20,742 nt of DNA, taken from a virus. The stretch covers positions 1 through 20,742 of the IMG/VR virus record IMGVR_UViG_3300034198_003039; one strand, written 5' to 3'. This document shows, piece after piece, positions 1 through 7,681 of the stretch. The position numbers were made by a program, and so were the translations under genes. A model generated the notes under the pieces. It did no database searches. It had not been told where the DNA came from and saw nothing but the letters and a program-made list of their open reading frames with translations. Numbering within the stretch: position 1 is the first letter of the stretch; each line of letters starts with the position of its first letter.

Positions 1-747
1 AAAATAGCAGAAGCCAAATATAAAATAAAACTTTCCGAAGATGATACTGATACCAGTGACATTTTGTTTCGTAAACTCATAAACACTGTGCCCCTAGATA
101 AACTAGAGACTATTTTTATTATGGGAGGAGAACCTTTTTATACTAAGTCTCACGTTAAAATGCTCAGACATTTGAAAGAGGTACATCCTGACTTAAGTAA
201 AGTTAGTATTCGATATCAATCAAATGGTAGTATCTACCCAAGCGATGAAGTTCTCAAATTATGGGAAGACTATAAGTTTATCGTCTATGGAGCTAGTTTA
301 GATGGTGTCGGTGAAAGATTTAATTACTTACGTTGGCCTCTTAAGTGGCATAGATGTGACCCTATCATTAAAAGATTGATGAATGAAACTAATGCACAGC
401 TTCATGTAAATTGTACTATCAGCCCATTGAATGTTTTATATGTTCAGGACTTGGAAGACTGGTTAAGGGATAATATTCCCCAAAGCAAATTTAAAATGAG
501 AAATTCTCTTATAAGACCCAATGCATGTTTGGGACCAATGGATCTACGTTATGCTAATCACAAGCTAAGAGAAAAAGTATACCGTAATTACGGGGAAGAT
601 CATGACATAAGCAAGATGTTTAGTAACATGGATGTTTATGATGATGCGTCCCCGATGTTCAATTATATTGAACAGATGGATAAGATTCGCCGATTAGATT
701 GGCGTAAAACTTTCCCTGATGTTGTTGATTGTTATTCGAACGTGTAA
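1..747 (+). CDS. Radical SAM protein, C-terminal part (5' end outside window)
   Basis: The reading frame is open from base 1, so the start lies upstream; the first in-frame candidate, a TTG at 64, is inside the conserved domain and is not a true start. The visible 248 residues carry the radical SAM GGEP motif at residues 42-45 (which binds the SAM amino group), a beta-strand pattern with SNGS, and the segment ASLDGVGERFNYLRWPL. That segment matches the other twitch-type radical SAM proteins in this window (GLSLDGMETRGHYIRYPL in the minus-strand gene at 12151-13548). The CxxxCxxC cluster motif must lie upstream of the window. A family member of about 460 residues would place roughly 200 residues outside. 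It ends tail to tail with the next gene, overlapping it by 16 bases. The family assignment is firm; the substrate is unknown. Confidence 0.85.
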   Translation, partial: KIAEAKYKIKLSEDDTDTSDILFRKLINTVPLDKLETIFIMGGEPFYTKSHVKMLRHLKEVHPDLSKVSIRYQSNGSIYPSDEVLKLWEDYKFIVYGASLDGVGERFNYLRWPLKWHRCDPIIKRLMNETNAQLHVNCTISPLNVLYVQDLEDWLRDNIPQSKFKMRNSLIRPNACLGPMDLRYANHKLREKVYRNYGEDHDISKMFSNMDVYDDASPMFNYIEQMDKIRRLDWRKTFPDVVDCYSNV

Positions 748-1343
748 TTCCACTTAGCAATATCTACTGCAAAAACTTCTGCTACTTTAGCTTTATCGGC
801 GTCAGTATATAGTTCTTTATAATCTGCACATGCGGCATGTGCCTGAGCTAAGAAATCCACATCGGTAAGATTAGCAAACTCTGGTATTGATCTAACGTCT
901 GTGTTAAAGTTATCAAAGTCTAGTTGATAGTTCACTTGGAGTGTTCCAGAGAAAAAGGGTGCGGCAGTTAATGCGTTCATTGTGCTATAGTTAGGATTGC
1001 TTGGATTTAAATATAAGTTCAAGAATTCACTAAAAGTCTTACACACTGTATAATCCACATAGTCCGGGCCTAGCTTAAATTGAGCATCAATAACCGGATT
1101 TGTGCGGTTCTTGTAAAACAATACCATTCTTTTATATGGGTTGATTAAAATTGCAATCGTCTTGAATTCTTCACTGTTCAAATCAAATATTTCATTGATT
1201 TCGGGCAAGGGATGAATATCTTCATGTCCTAGAAGATCATCAGCAGTAATAAAATATTCCAAGTGAGTATTACAGGCTGCAATGAAAGGTAGTACATACT
1301 CCCTTGGCATTGCATATTGTAGTAAAGTATAGTGTGTCATCAT
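732..1343 (-). CDS. Sulfotransferase-like protein lacking a clear PAPS loop
   Basis: This is a 203-residue protein starting with ATG, and the start overlaps the stop of the upstream gene as ATGA, so the two are probably translationally coupled. Residues 61-80 (ILINPYKRMVLFYKN) resemble the 'RNPyeRlvSaY' 3'-phosphate-binding strand and helix of Sulfotransfer_2 proteins. The C-terminal end (LYTDADKAKVAEVFAVDIAK, then WNYTF) matches that family's usual ending, in which an acidic helix precedes 'D...fgY.F'. The N-terminal KTGGTS-type 5'-phosphosulfate loop of the family is not visible, and the conserved Arg before the NPY motif is replaced by Ile-Asn. It could be a divergent or inactive sulfotransferase that works with the adjacent glycosyltransferase-like protein. 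The call rests on motif resemblance only. Confidence 0.5.
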   Translation of the reverse strand: MMTHYTLLQYAMPREYVLPFIAACNTHLEYFITADDLLGHEDIHPLPEINEIFDLNSEEFKTIAILINPYKRMVLFYKNRTNPVIDAQFKLGPDYVDYTVCKTFSEFLNLYLNPSNPNYSTMNALTAAPFFSGTLQVNYQLDFDNFNTDVRSIPEFANLTDVDFLAQAHAACADYKELYTDADKAKVAEVFAVDIAKWNYTFE

Positions 1344-2704
1344 ATTCTTGTTTCCTTAAGGGTGTTCCAAAATCTATCAGAGTAATATTCTCTCAATTTA
1401 CCTTCTTTGACAAAGGCAATATTTTGATCCATTCTGTATTTATGCTGTTTCCACCGTTCTAACATATTAGGTGATGTCAAAATATCTAAATTTAGATCGA
1501 TTGCCGCATTTATTCTTTCTGCTGGATCTGTTATTGTGTCATACGAATGATTTACTATATCGTCAAACATGTCTATGCCCATATTACGCAGGAAATCAAC
1601 GGTTCCCGGACTTGAGATCATAATGGGGAAATTACACCCGTATATAAAGTGCATGGTCTTTTCAGTGATATTAAAGCTGTGTTCATTATAGCTGGTTTCT
1701 GAGACAAATTCAATGATGCTATTATTATACTTTGACTGCAAACTTTCTTTAAAGTTGGTTAAATTGTCATTCTGAAGTTCGTATATATCCACACTGTCTA
1801 GCGTTTTCTCTAACTTGCTGTATCTAATAAATCCATGATCTGCGGTTTCATAATGTCTATCATTTAAATAATCGTATTTTATCACATCACGCAGGTTAGA
1901 CGCCGCAGGCCAAGTTAGATGATGACTGTCTCCGTGTTTGTCCAACATTCTACCATACAACCCGGATACCAGATATGTTCTATGGTATCTAGGACCCCTG
2001 TTCAATGAGATAAAGTTCTTTGCATCAGTGTTTTTATCAACGTTTGGAGTATGTTGCATGTAACTATCAATTTGATTCGTTATATCCCCTCCCATGGGAA
2101 TAATCGTACAATTGTCTTTGTTGATTTCTTTATGTAGATTTTCTAGTGAAGTAACTATTATAAATCGTTTATTTGGATAGTATTCGCATAAGTTATTAAA
2201 GTAAATGCTAAGTTCTGGTACTGTAGTGACCCAAGAATTTTTAGTCTCTATTCTAAAATGATCTTTTACAAAAATTACAACAATATCATTTACGCATGCC
2301 TCTTGTATCATATCTTCTACTACAGTACGATCCATTAAGTTTTCGGAATACTTTTGGTAATGATTACAAAATATATCGTATAATTCTTCGGTGTTAGATA
2401 GATTGGCAAAATCACAATAACTTAGATACAAATCATCACGATTATTAAAATACCTATTATTACCAGAAACTTTTCTACCCGGTCCTTGCAGAAAAAATCT
2501 AGAAAAATTAGGTAACTCATGTATGTTGCTGTTAACTAAAGATTTGTCAGAATATCCGCAATAATTCTCATTACTCAATGGTCCAGACCACAGGTATACA
2601 AAACTAGCATTTCTTAATCCTAAATGATGTTTTCTACCAAATGTCTGATAAAATAGTCTCTTACTATAGTCATCGAAAGGAGGAGAATTAATAATCTTAA
2701 GCAT
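1340..2704 (-). CDS. Glycosyltransferase-like protein (phage type with TEKT...PG..LR..G C-terminal motif)
   Basis: This is a 454-residue protein. The C-terminal half carries FISLNRGPRYHR (231-242), a common opening of the second Rossmann half of such proteins. It then has FNITEKTMHFIYGCNFPIMI (344-363), followed by SSPGTVDFLRNMGIDMFD and HSYDTITDPAER (387-397). The TEKT, P-I, PG..LR..G, F.D..-..SYD and R pattern is that of phage and bacterial proteins related to exostosin-like or GT10-like glycosyltransferases. In those families the Glu-Lys pair binds the nucleotide sugar. The N-terminal 200 residues are not recognised. The gene heads a two-gene minus-strand unit with the sulfotransferase-like gene and diverges from the GT-A-like gene across a 26-base spacer. 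A GTAAATA box lies 4 bases before its ATG. A role in glycan modification is inferred. Confidence 0.65.
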   Translation of the reverse strand: MLKIINSPPFDDYSKRLFYQTFGRKHHLGLRNASFVYLWSGPLSNENYCGYSDKSLVNSNIHELPNFSRFFLQGPGRKVSGNNRYFNNRDDLYLSYCDFANLSNTEELYDIFCNHYQKYSENLMDRTVVEDMIQEACVNDIVVIFVKDHFRIETKNSWVTTVPELSIYFNNLCEYYPNKRFIIVTSLENLHKEINKDNCTIIPMGGDITNQIDSYMQHTPNVDKNTDAKNFISLNRGPRYHRTYLVSGLYGRMLDKHGDSHHLTWPAASNLRDVIKYDYLNDRHYETADHGFIRYSKLEKTLDSVDIYELQNDNLTNFKESLQSKYNNSIIEFVSETSYNEHSFNITEKTMHFIYGCNFPIMISSPGTVDFLRNMGIDMFDDIVNHSYDTITDPAERINAAIDLNLDILTSPNMLERWKQHKYRMDQNIAFVKEGKLREYYSDRFWNTLKETRI

Positions 2705-2717
2705 GTCTTATTTACGC

Positions 2718-2725
2718 TATAAATA
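2718..2725 (+). promoter_or_regulatory. T4-type late promoter box TATAAATA
   Basis: There is an exact match to the T4 late-promoter consensus TATAAATA (NATAAATA in T4-like cyanophages), preceded by GC and followed by TTGAT and then the ATG at 2731. It lies in the 26-base divergent spacer. A late transcript would begin at or within a few bases of the start codon, so the message would be leaderless or nearly so. No Shine-Dalgarno sequence is present in the spacer. The opposite strand has a weaker box, CGTAAATA (2716-2709), 4 bases before the divergent ATG at 2704. Confidence 0.6.
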
Positions 2726-2730
2726 TTGAT

Positions 2731-4272
2731 ATGCGATTTAATCCCACAGACTACACTACAGTTTTTCTAAGCTATGACGAACCAAACTGTGAAGAAAACT
2801 ATCAACATTTATTAACACTTAACCCAAATGCTCTGAGAGTACATGGGGTAGAGGGTAGTGACTCTGCACATAAGGAATGTGCAAAACTTGCACAAACTGA
2901 CCGTGTTGTTATCATAGACGGGGACAATTGGGTAAGAGATGACTTCTATACTACTGACATAGATATTGAATACACAGATGAGGATGTTATAAGTTATGCA
3001 GGATATAACATAGTAAACGGTACAAGCTATGGTAACGGTGGTATCAAATGCTGGCCTGTTAAGCATGTCATGGAAATGCGTACTCACGAAAACGGAGATG
3101 ACAGTAGCATTGACTTTGTATTGAACAAGTACATAGAACTAAACAATATAGGTAGTGACTTGCATATTAACCATGGTCCACTACAAGCATGGCGTGCAGG
3201 ATTTCGTGAAGTAATAAAACTTACACGTGACGATAACATAGACTGGCGCAACTATGACAGAGTATGGCGTTGGATGCATCTTGGTGATGACGTTGAGAAT
3301 GGATTATATTCTATCTATGGTGCAAGACTTGCGTATTATATGCTCAAAGTAAATAACTGGGAAGGCTCGAACAACGTTAAGAATTTTGATTTTCTCAATA
3401 AGTTATTTGAACATATGACAAATATAATGCCCGGAACATTATTGGAAGAAGTAAACGTACTGGGTGTATTGATAAAAGAAAAGACCAATGACAACAATAT
3501 TGGTCTAGCACTGCAAAAACAGGACAGTGTTAATTATAAAAATCTTATTAGTAACCCAACACGTAGCCCAGTAAACTATACACCAGAGTATGATATTGTA
3601 TTCATTCATAATAATGAACTAGGTGCAGAAGAAAATTTCAACAAAGTTAAAGAACGTTTCACACGTGCTAAAGTATTAAGTGGGGTGCAAGGTATACACA
3701 ATGCGCATATACGTGCTGCCAAAATGTGCAGTACTGATTACTTTTGGGTAGTAGACGGTGATGCAATTATACATGATGATTTTAGTTTTGTTTACAATGA
3801 TGTACAGTTCTATGAACAACCCACTGTCAGAGTCTTTCGTTCTATCAACCCTGTCAACAAATTAGTATACGGTCACGGTGGAATTAAACTGCTTCCTCGT
3901 CTTGCTACCATGAGAATGAGTACAGGCAACGTTGACATGACCACAAGCATCAGCACTCTATACGAGCCTGTCAACATCATAAGCAATATACATAAGTTTA
4001 ATACAGATGAGTTTAGTGCTTGGCGTACCGCATTTCGTGAATGTGTTAAATTATCTAGTCAAATCATTGATAGACAACAATCAAGTGAGACACTAGATAG
4101 ATTGTTCACTTGGTGTAGTGTTGGGGCTGAAGAACAATATGGTCGTGAAACAATACGCGGCGCATTAATGGGCAAATTGTACGGGGAAGCACATAAGAAC
4201 GATAGTGAAAAACTAAAACTAATTAACAACTATGAATGGCTACATAATGAGTACACAAAACAACTTCAGTGA
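2731..4272 (+). CDS. Tandem-duplicated GT-A-like glycosyltransferase
   Basis: This 513-residue protein is built from two homologous halves, at roughly residues 9-205 and 287-485. Each half has the same ordered motifs. The hydrophobic strand ends in a DxD-like motif: VVIIDGDNW (60-67) and FWVVDGDAI (338-346). A glycine turn follows: YGNGGIK (100-106) and YGHGGIK (380-386). Next come AWRAGFREVIKL (153-164) and AWRTAFRECVKL (430-441), then a W..-G....-Y/G...I.GA..-..-Y helix (181-203 and 461-484). A DGD after a hydrophobic strand is typical of metal-dependent GT-A glycosyltransferases that use nucleotide sugars. Both halves keep the acidic residues, so both may be active, like a two-site polymerase. 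The first ATG is needed because the domain begins at residue 9-11. It opens the plus-strand run, and its 3' end overlaps radical SAM A. Confidence 0.65.
   Translation: MRFNPTDYTTVFLSYDEPNCEENYQHLLTLNPNALRVHGVEGSDSAHKECAKLAQTDRVVIIDGDNWVRDDFYTTDIDIEYTDEDVISYAGYNIVNGTSYGNGGIKCWPVKHVMEMRTHENGDDSSIDFVLNKYIELNNIGSDLHINHGPLQAWRAGFREVIKLTRDDNIDWRNYDRVWRWMHLGDDVENGLYSIYGARLAYYMLKVNNWEGSNNVKNFDFLNKLFEHMTNIMPGTLLEEVNVLGVLIKEKTNDNNIGLALQKQDSVNYKNLISNPTRSPVNYTPEYDIVFIHNNELGAEENFNKVKERFTRAKVLSGVQGIHNAHIRAAKMCSTDYFWVVDGDAIIHDDFSFVYNDVQFYEQPTVRVFRSINPVNKLVYGHGGIKLLPRLATMRMSTGNVDMTTSISTLYEPVNIISNIHKFNTDEFSAWRTAFRECVKLSSQIIDRQQSSETLDRLFTWCSVGAEEQYGRETIRGALMGKLYGEAHKNDSEKLKLINNYEWLHNEYTKQLQ
2755..4185 (+). repeat. 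Internal tandem domain duplication (protein level)
   Basis: Two protein repeats are encoded by 2755-3345 and 3589-4185, separated by a linker of about 80 residues. They share collinear motifs: (V/I)DGD, YG(N/H)GGIK, AWR..FRE..KL, and a C-terminal W...G........I.GA helix. The nucleotide sequences have diverged, so the duplication is old rather than an assembly artefact. Confidence 0.8.
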
Positions 4273-5239
4273 TATTCCTTTTGATAGAATAGTTAAGTTT
4301 GGGCAAGCAAACATGCTTGACATGAACTTGTTTACAGTTAGTTGGATACTTGGAAGATTCTGTAACTATAGTTGTAGCTATTGCTGGCCATATGCTAACA
4401 GTAACATCCCGGATCATCAAGAATTGCCATTGTATAAAAGTACTATAGACAGTATCAAAACACAAGCTAGGCGCAACGGGTTTAATAAATTTCATTGGAG
4501 TTTCAGTGGTGGCGAACCTACTGCATATAAGCATCTGTTAGAACTAACACAACATTTAGATGAGGGCCCGGTAGAAGGTTATCAAAGTGTCCACATGACT
4601 ACCAATTTATCCCCTAGCATTAATTGGTGGTTGCGTTGGGAAAAAGCTACTAGTTTGTTACAGCGTAGAAGTCTTACTGCTAGTTTTCATAGTGAATTTG
4701 CCAAAGAGAATGAGTTTGGAGACAAGATACTAACATTGATGGAAGAACAGGTATATGTAACTGTCAATCAAGTTATGGTACCTGAATTCTTTTGGGAAAG
4801 CTATGAACGACTACAAAGATTTCACGAGCGTGGAATCAATGTCACACTCAAGCCGCAAAGTGACCCTACTGCTAGCTTTGTTGTTAGTGGGTACACTGAT
4901 GAAATGGTACAGATTATGCGTAATGGATTCCCTCAACATGCTAATAATGAACCTGTACTACAAGTTAAACTGATAGATGATACTAATAAAGTACATTGGT
5001 TAGATCAGGCAGAACGATTCAATAGTTTTGGATTTAACAAGTTTAAAGGTTGGATGTGCAACAGTGGTTATCAGGGCATAGTTATACGTAGCGATGAAGT
5101 AAAACGTAGTTACAGTTGTAATGACACACCACTAGGTACACTTACTAAAGGCTTTACTATCTTTGATAAACCTGTAATTTGTACAACAACCTCATGTGTA
5201 TCTAGCGCAGACAGTAAGATTCCTAAGGAAAAGGTATGA
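4232..5239 (+). CDS. Radical SAM protein A (twitch/SPASM-like C-terminus)
   Basis: This is a radical SAM enzyme of 335 residues from the first ATG at 4232. An ATG at 4247 (330 residues) is equally possible, and neither has a good ribosome site. The [4Fe-4S] motif is CNYSCSYC (C44, C48, C51), and SGGEP at 92-96 is the SAM-binding motif. A C-terminal cysteine-rich segment (C276 in KGWMCNSG, then C296, C317 and C322) should bind an auxiliary iron-sulfur cluster. The same C-terminal layout (KGW.CN.G, C, LG.., PVIC, C....AD.....K) occurs in radical SAM C at 11268-12188, so the two are paralogs. The gene overlaps the GT-A-like gene by 26-41 bases and joins SGNH protein 1 by an ATGA overlap. The substrate is unknown; carbohydrate, peptide or RNA are all possible. 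Confidence 0.85.
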   Translation: MNGYIMSTQNNFSDIPFDRIVKFGQANMLDMNLFTVSWILGRFCNYSCSYCWPYANSNIPDHQELPLYKSTIDSIKTQARRNGFNKFHWSFSGGEPTAYKHLLELTQHLDEGPVEGYQSVHMTTNLSPSINWWLRWEKATSLLQRRSLTASFHSEFAKENEFGDKILTLMEEQVYVTVNQVMVPEFFWESYERLQRFHERGINVTLKPQSDPTASFVVSGYTDEMVQIMRNGFPQHANNEPVLQVKLIDDTNKVHWLDQAERFNSFGFNKFKGWMCNSGYQGIVIRSDEVKRSYSCNDTPLGTLTKGFTIFDKPVICTTTSCVSSADSKIPKEKV

Positions 5240-6003
5240 CCAAAAGGGGTTATGATTTTGTTTGGGACGATGTACCTAGACGCATACGAAAAGGTTATTT
5301 TCTGCATGCGGGTCCAGAATGGGTAGGGAATTTCAGCGGCATGGATAGTAAGGATTTATTCGAAAAGAATTTATTAACTCAACCAATAGATTGGTTCTAT
5401 CGTGACAACCCTATAGAGTATAAATTAAACAAATATGGGTACAGAACAGTAGACTTTGATACAATCGACTGGGCTAACTCAATCGTAGTGTTTGGGTGTA
5501 GTAATGTGTTTGGTGTTGGATTGCATGAAAGAGATACACTATCAAGTCAGTTACATGGTTTGACTAATATACCTGTTATTAACATGGGGATCGGAGCTAG
5601 TTCTATGGAGTACTCACTATACAATAGTGTTATACTCAACGAACACTATCCTACCCCCAAAGCGGTTATACATCTATGGAGTGCAATAGATAGAGCTACA
5701 TATTACAATAAAAAAAACATAGAGCATCACGGCACATGGAACATGACACCAAATAATTATATGGACTTATACAGCACTGACCCTACACATGCTAAGGTAC
5801 ATGCTATACTAGCACAAATGATTAGTAAGCAGATATGGGTTAGTAAAACAAAATACTATGAGGCTAGTTTTTTTGGCAATACTGCAGGGAAATTAAATTT
5901 ACCTACAATTACAGTAGAAGATTACGCAAGAGATTTATCACATCCAGGAAGATTATCAATACAAAAATTAGCACTAGATATTAAAGACAAATTAAAATTA
6001 TGA
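5236..6003 (+). CDS. SGNH-type hydrolase/esterase-like protein 1
   Basis: This is a 255-residue protein. It shows SGNH-family blocks in order: a beta strand followed by FGCSNVFGVG (86-95), where the GDS motif is GCS and S89 is the expected nucleophile; NMGIGASS (116-123), carrying the block II Gly and nearby Asn; a hydrophobic strand IHLWSAIDR (145-153) near block III; and DLSHPG (233-238), the block V Asp-x-x-His. SGNH proteins hydrolyse or transfer O-acyl groups, often on polysaccharides. The N-terminal 80 residues, with FYRDNPIEYKLNKYGYR, resemble the segment that precedes SGNH domains in phage proteins. An AAGGAAAAGG stretch lies just before the ATG, which overlaps the stop of radical SAM A (ATGA). 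Its 3' end overlaps the methyltransferase gene the same way. The substrate is not known. Confidence 0.65.
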   Translation: MTKRGYDFVWDDVPRRIRKGYFLHAGPEWVGNFSGMDSKDLFEKNLLTQPIDWFYRDNPIEYKLNKYGYRTVDFDTIDWANSIVVFGCSNVFGVGLHERDTLSSQLHGLTNIPVINMGIGASSMEYSLYNSVILNEHYPTPKAVIHLWSAIDRATYYNKKNIEHHGTWNMTPNNYMDLYSTDPTHAKVHAILAQMISKQIWVSKTKYYEASFFGNTAGKLNLPTITVEDYARDLSHPGRLSIQKLALDIKDKLKL

Positions 6004-6605
6004 AAATAGACACAGGGCATTTGCATTATTGGATGCAGGCAATTAGACAAAGTGAAAACCACATACGTACCATGGATGCATTCTGGAGTGGACAACTTAA
6101 AAGCAAAGAATGGCTAATAGATAACTTAGATTTTGTTGTTCATCCCTATATTAACAAAACAAAACTGTCAGTAGACATTCACGGTGGCTGGGTTGGGGTA
6201 CTTGCAAGTATGCTATTCCAAAGTAACTTAAACATATCAACTATTCGTAGTATTGATATCGATCCTTCTTGCGAACCAATTGCCACAATGATGAACAAGG
6301 GTGAAGAAATGGAAGGTAGATTTAAAGCTATAACTGGTGATATGTGTACTGTACGTTCCGACAGTGATATAATCATTAATACATCGTGTGAACATATTAC
6401 ACAGGATCAATATGATTTATGGTTAAGTGGTCTACCCCATAATAGCCTACTGGTATTACAAAGCAATAACTATGACATAGAAGAACATGTTCGTACAGCT
6501 AATAGTTTAGAACATTTCAAAGAACAATCTAATATTAAAATACTTTGGCAAGGTCAATTAGAACTACCACTATATACTAGATACATGATAATAGGAAAGC
6601 AATAA
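6000..6605 (+). CDS. Class I SAM-dependent methyltransferase-like protein
   Basis: This is a 201-residue protein with a Rossmann-type methyltransferase layout. Motif I is VDIHGGWVGVLA (58-69), a variant of the usual VDxGxGxG. Motif II is SIDIDP (84-89), whose acidic residue should bind the SAM ribose. The segment DIIINTSCEHI (123-133) corresponds to motif IV. The N-terminus is a helical cap of about 50 residues. It starts by ATGA overlap with SGNH protein 1 and ends as TAATG with radical SAM B, so it should be made together with them. The nature of the methyl acceptor is not visible. Motif I lacks the second glycine of the strict consensus, so activity is likely but not certain. Confidence 0.65.
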   Translation: MKIDTGHLHYWMQAIRQSENHIRTMDAFWSGQLKSKEWLIDNLDFVVHPYINKTKLSVDIHGGWVGVLASMLFQSNLNISTIRSIDIDPSCEPIATMMNKGEEMEGRFKAITGDMCTVRSDSDIIINTSCEHITQDQYDLWLSGLPHNSLLVLQSNNYDIEEHVRTANSLEHFKEQSNIKILWQGQLELPLYTRYMIIGKQ

Positions 6606-7681
6606 TGTTTCGGTTTAACCAATTAGAAGACATACACTTAGAGATAACAAATAACTGCCAAGCAAGTTGCCCTATGTGCAGTCGTAACGTTAACGGTGGG
6701 TTAGAGAACCCATTAATCAAAGTAACAAACTGGACATTAGATGAGTTTAAAACAATACTTTCACCCACAGTATTGAATCAAATCAAACGCTATTACTTCT
6801 GTGGTAACTTTGGTGACCCAATGATGAATAACGATTTAATTGAAATGATTGAATATAGTGTATCAATTAACCCCGAATTGAATATCAGAGTACATACAAA
6901 CGGTGGCGCACGTAATAGTGAATGGTGGACTAGATTGGCTAAAGCATTACCCAAAACTCATTTAGTTACATTTGCGCTAGACGGTTTAAGTGATACACAT
7001 CATTTATATAGGGTAGGCACAACATATGAGAATGTATTGCGCAATGCCAAAACGTTTATTGACGCGGGTGGAAGTGCCGAGTGGGTATATATTAAATTCA
7101 AGCATAATGAACATCAAACAGAAAGTGCTAGACAAATAGCAACAGACATGGGCTTTAAAGAGTTTACTATCAAGAATAGTAGCAGATTTATGATAGAGCC
7201 TAAGGTTAATGTAGTAGACCGTGAAGGGAAATATACACACAGTATCGAGCCTGCCACCGATACACCCATGAAGTTTATTGACATTAAAACCATTGAATCA
7301 TTCAGTGATATTGTAAAAGATGCGGTTATAGACTGCAAAGTACAAAAAGATAAAGAAATTTATATAGATGCACATCGTAACTTATATCCCTGCTGTCATA
7401 CTGCTAGCATTCCATATATGCGTGAACGAATCAACGGGTTTCACTCTGATAAAATCAAAGAAATCACTACTACAATGATGGGCCAACACTTGGACATGAT
7501 TAATACTATCGGCGAAGTTAATACCACTGTTCGTAGTATTCAGGATATTATTGATAGTACTGAGTATCAAACAATGTGGGATGAATACTGGACTACTAAG
7601 AAACTTCTTATATGTGCTAGAACATGCGGTACTAGTAATAAGATAGACTTTTCACTACCGAGAGAACAATGGAAACAATAG
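6605..7681 (+). CDS. Radical SAM protein B (SPASM/twitch-like C-terminus, altered GGEP motif)
   Basis: This is a 358-residue radical SAM protein. The cluster motif is ITNNCQASCPMCSRN (C18, C22, C25). The usual GGEP is replaced by CGNFGDP (66-72), as seen in some SPASM-type enzymes with G-x-GDP. VHTNGG (96-101) and FALDGLSD (123-130) are standard strand motifs. C-terminal cysteines C244, C263, C264, C337 and C341 form a SPASM- or twitch-like auxiliary cluster region (YIDAHRNLYPCCH, then CARTCG). The family includes peptide-modifying and carbohydrate-modifying enzymes. Its start shares a base with the methyltransferase stop, and its end overlaps SGNH protein 2 by 13 bases. It differs in architecture from radical SAM A and C, so it probably performs a different step. 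Confidence 0.85.
   Translation: MFRFNQLEDIHLEITNNCQASCPMCSRNVNGGLENPLIKVTNWTLDEFKTILSPTVLNQIKRYYFCGNFGDPMMNNDLIEMIEYSVSINPELNIRVHTNGGARNSEWWTRLAKALPKTHLVTFALDGLSDTHHLYRVGTTYENVLRNAKTFIDAGGSAEWVYIKFKHNEHQTESARQIATDMGFKEFTIKNSSRFMIEPKVNVVDREGKYTHSIEPATDTPMKFIDIKTIESFSDIVKDAVIDCKVQKDKEIYIDAHRNLYPCCHTASIPYMRERINGFHSDKIKEITTTMMGQHLDMINTIGEVNTTVRSIQDIIDSTEYQTMWDEYWTTKKLLICARTCGTSNKIDFSLPREQWKQ

Noticed and set aside
2812-3087. 91-residue minus-strand open frame
   Set aside because: It is antisense to the first half of the GT-A-like gene. Its cysteine- and valine-rich composition is that of a reverse-complement shadow.
4223-4534. 103-residue minus-strand open frame
   Set aside because: It is antisense to the radical SAM A cluster-binding region, with no promoter or ribosome site.
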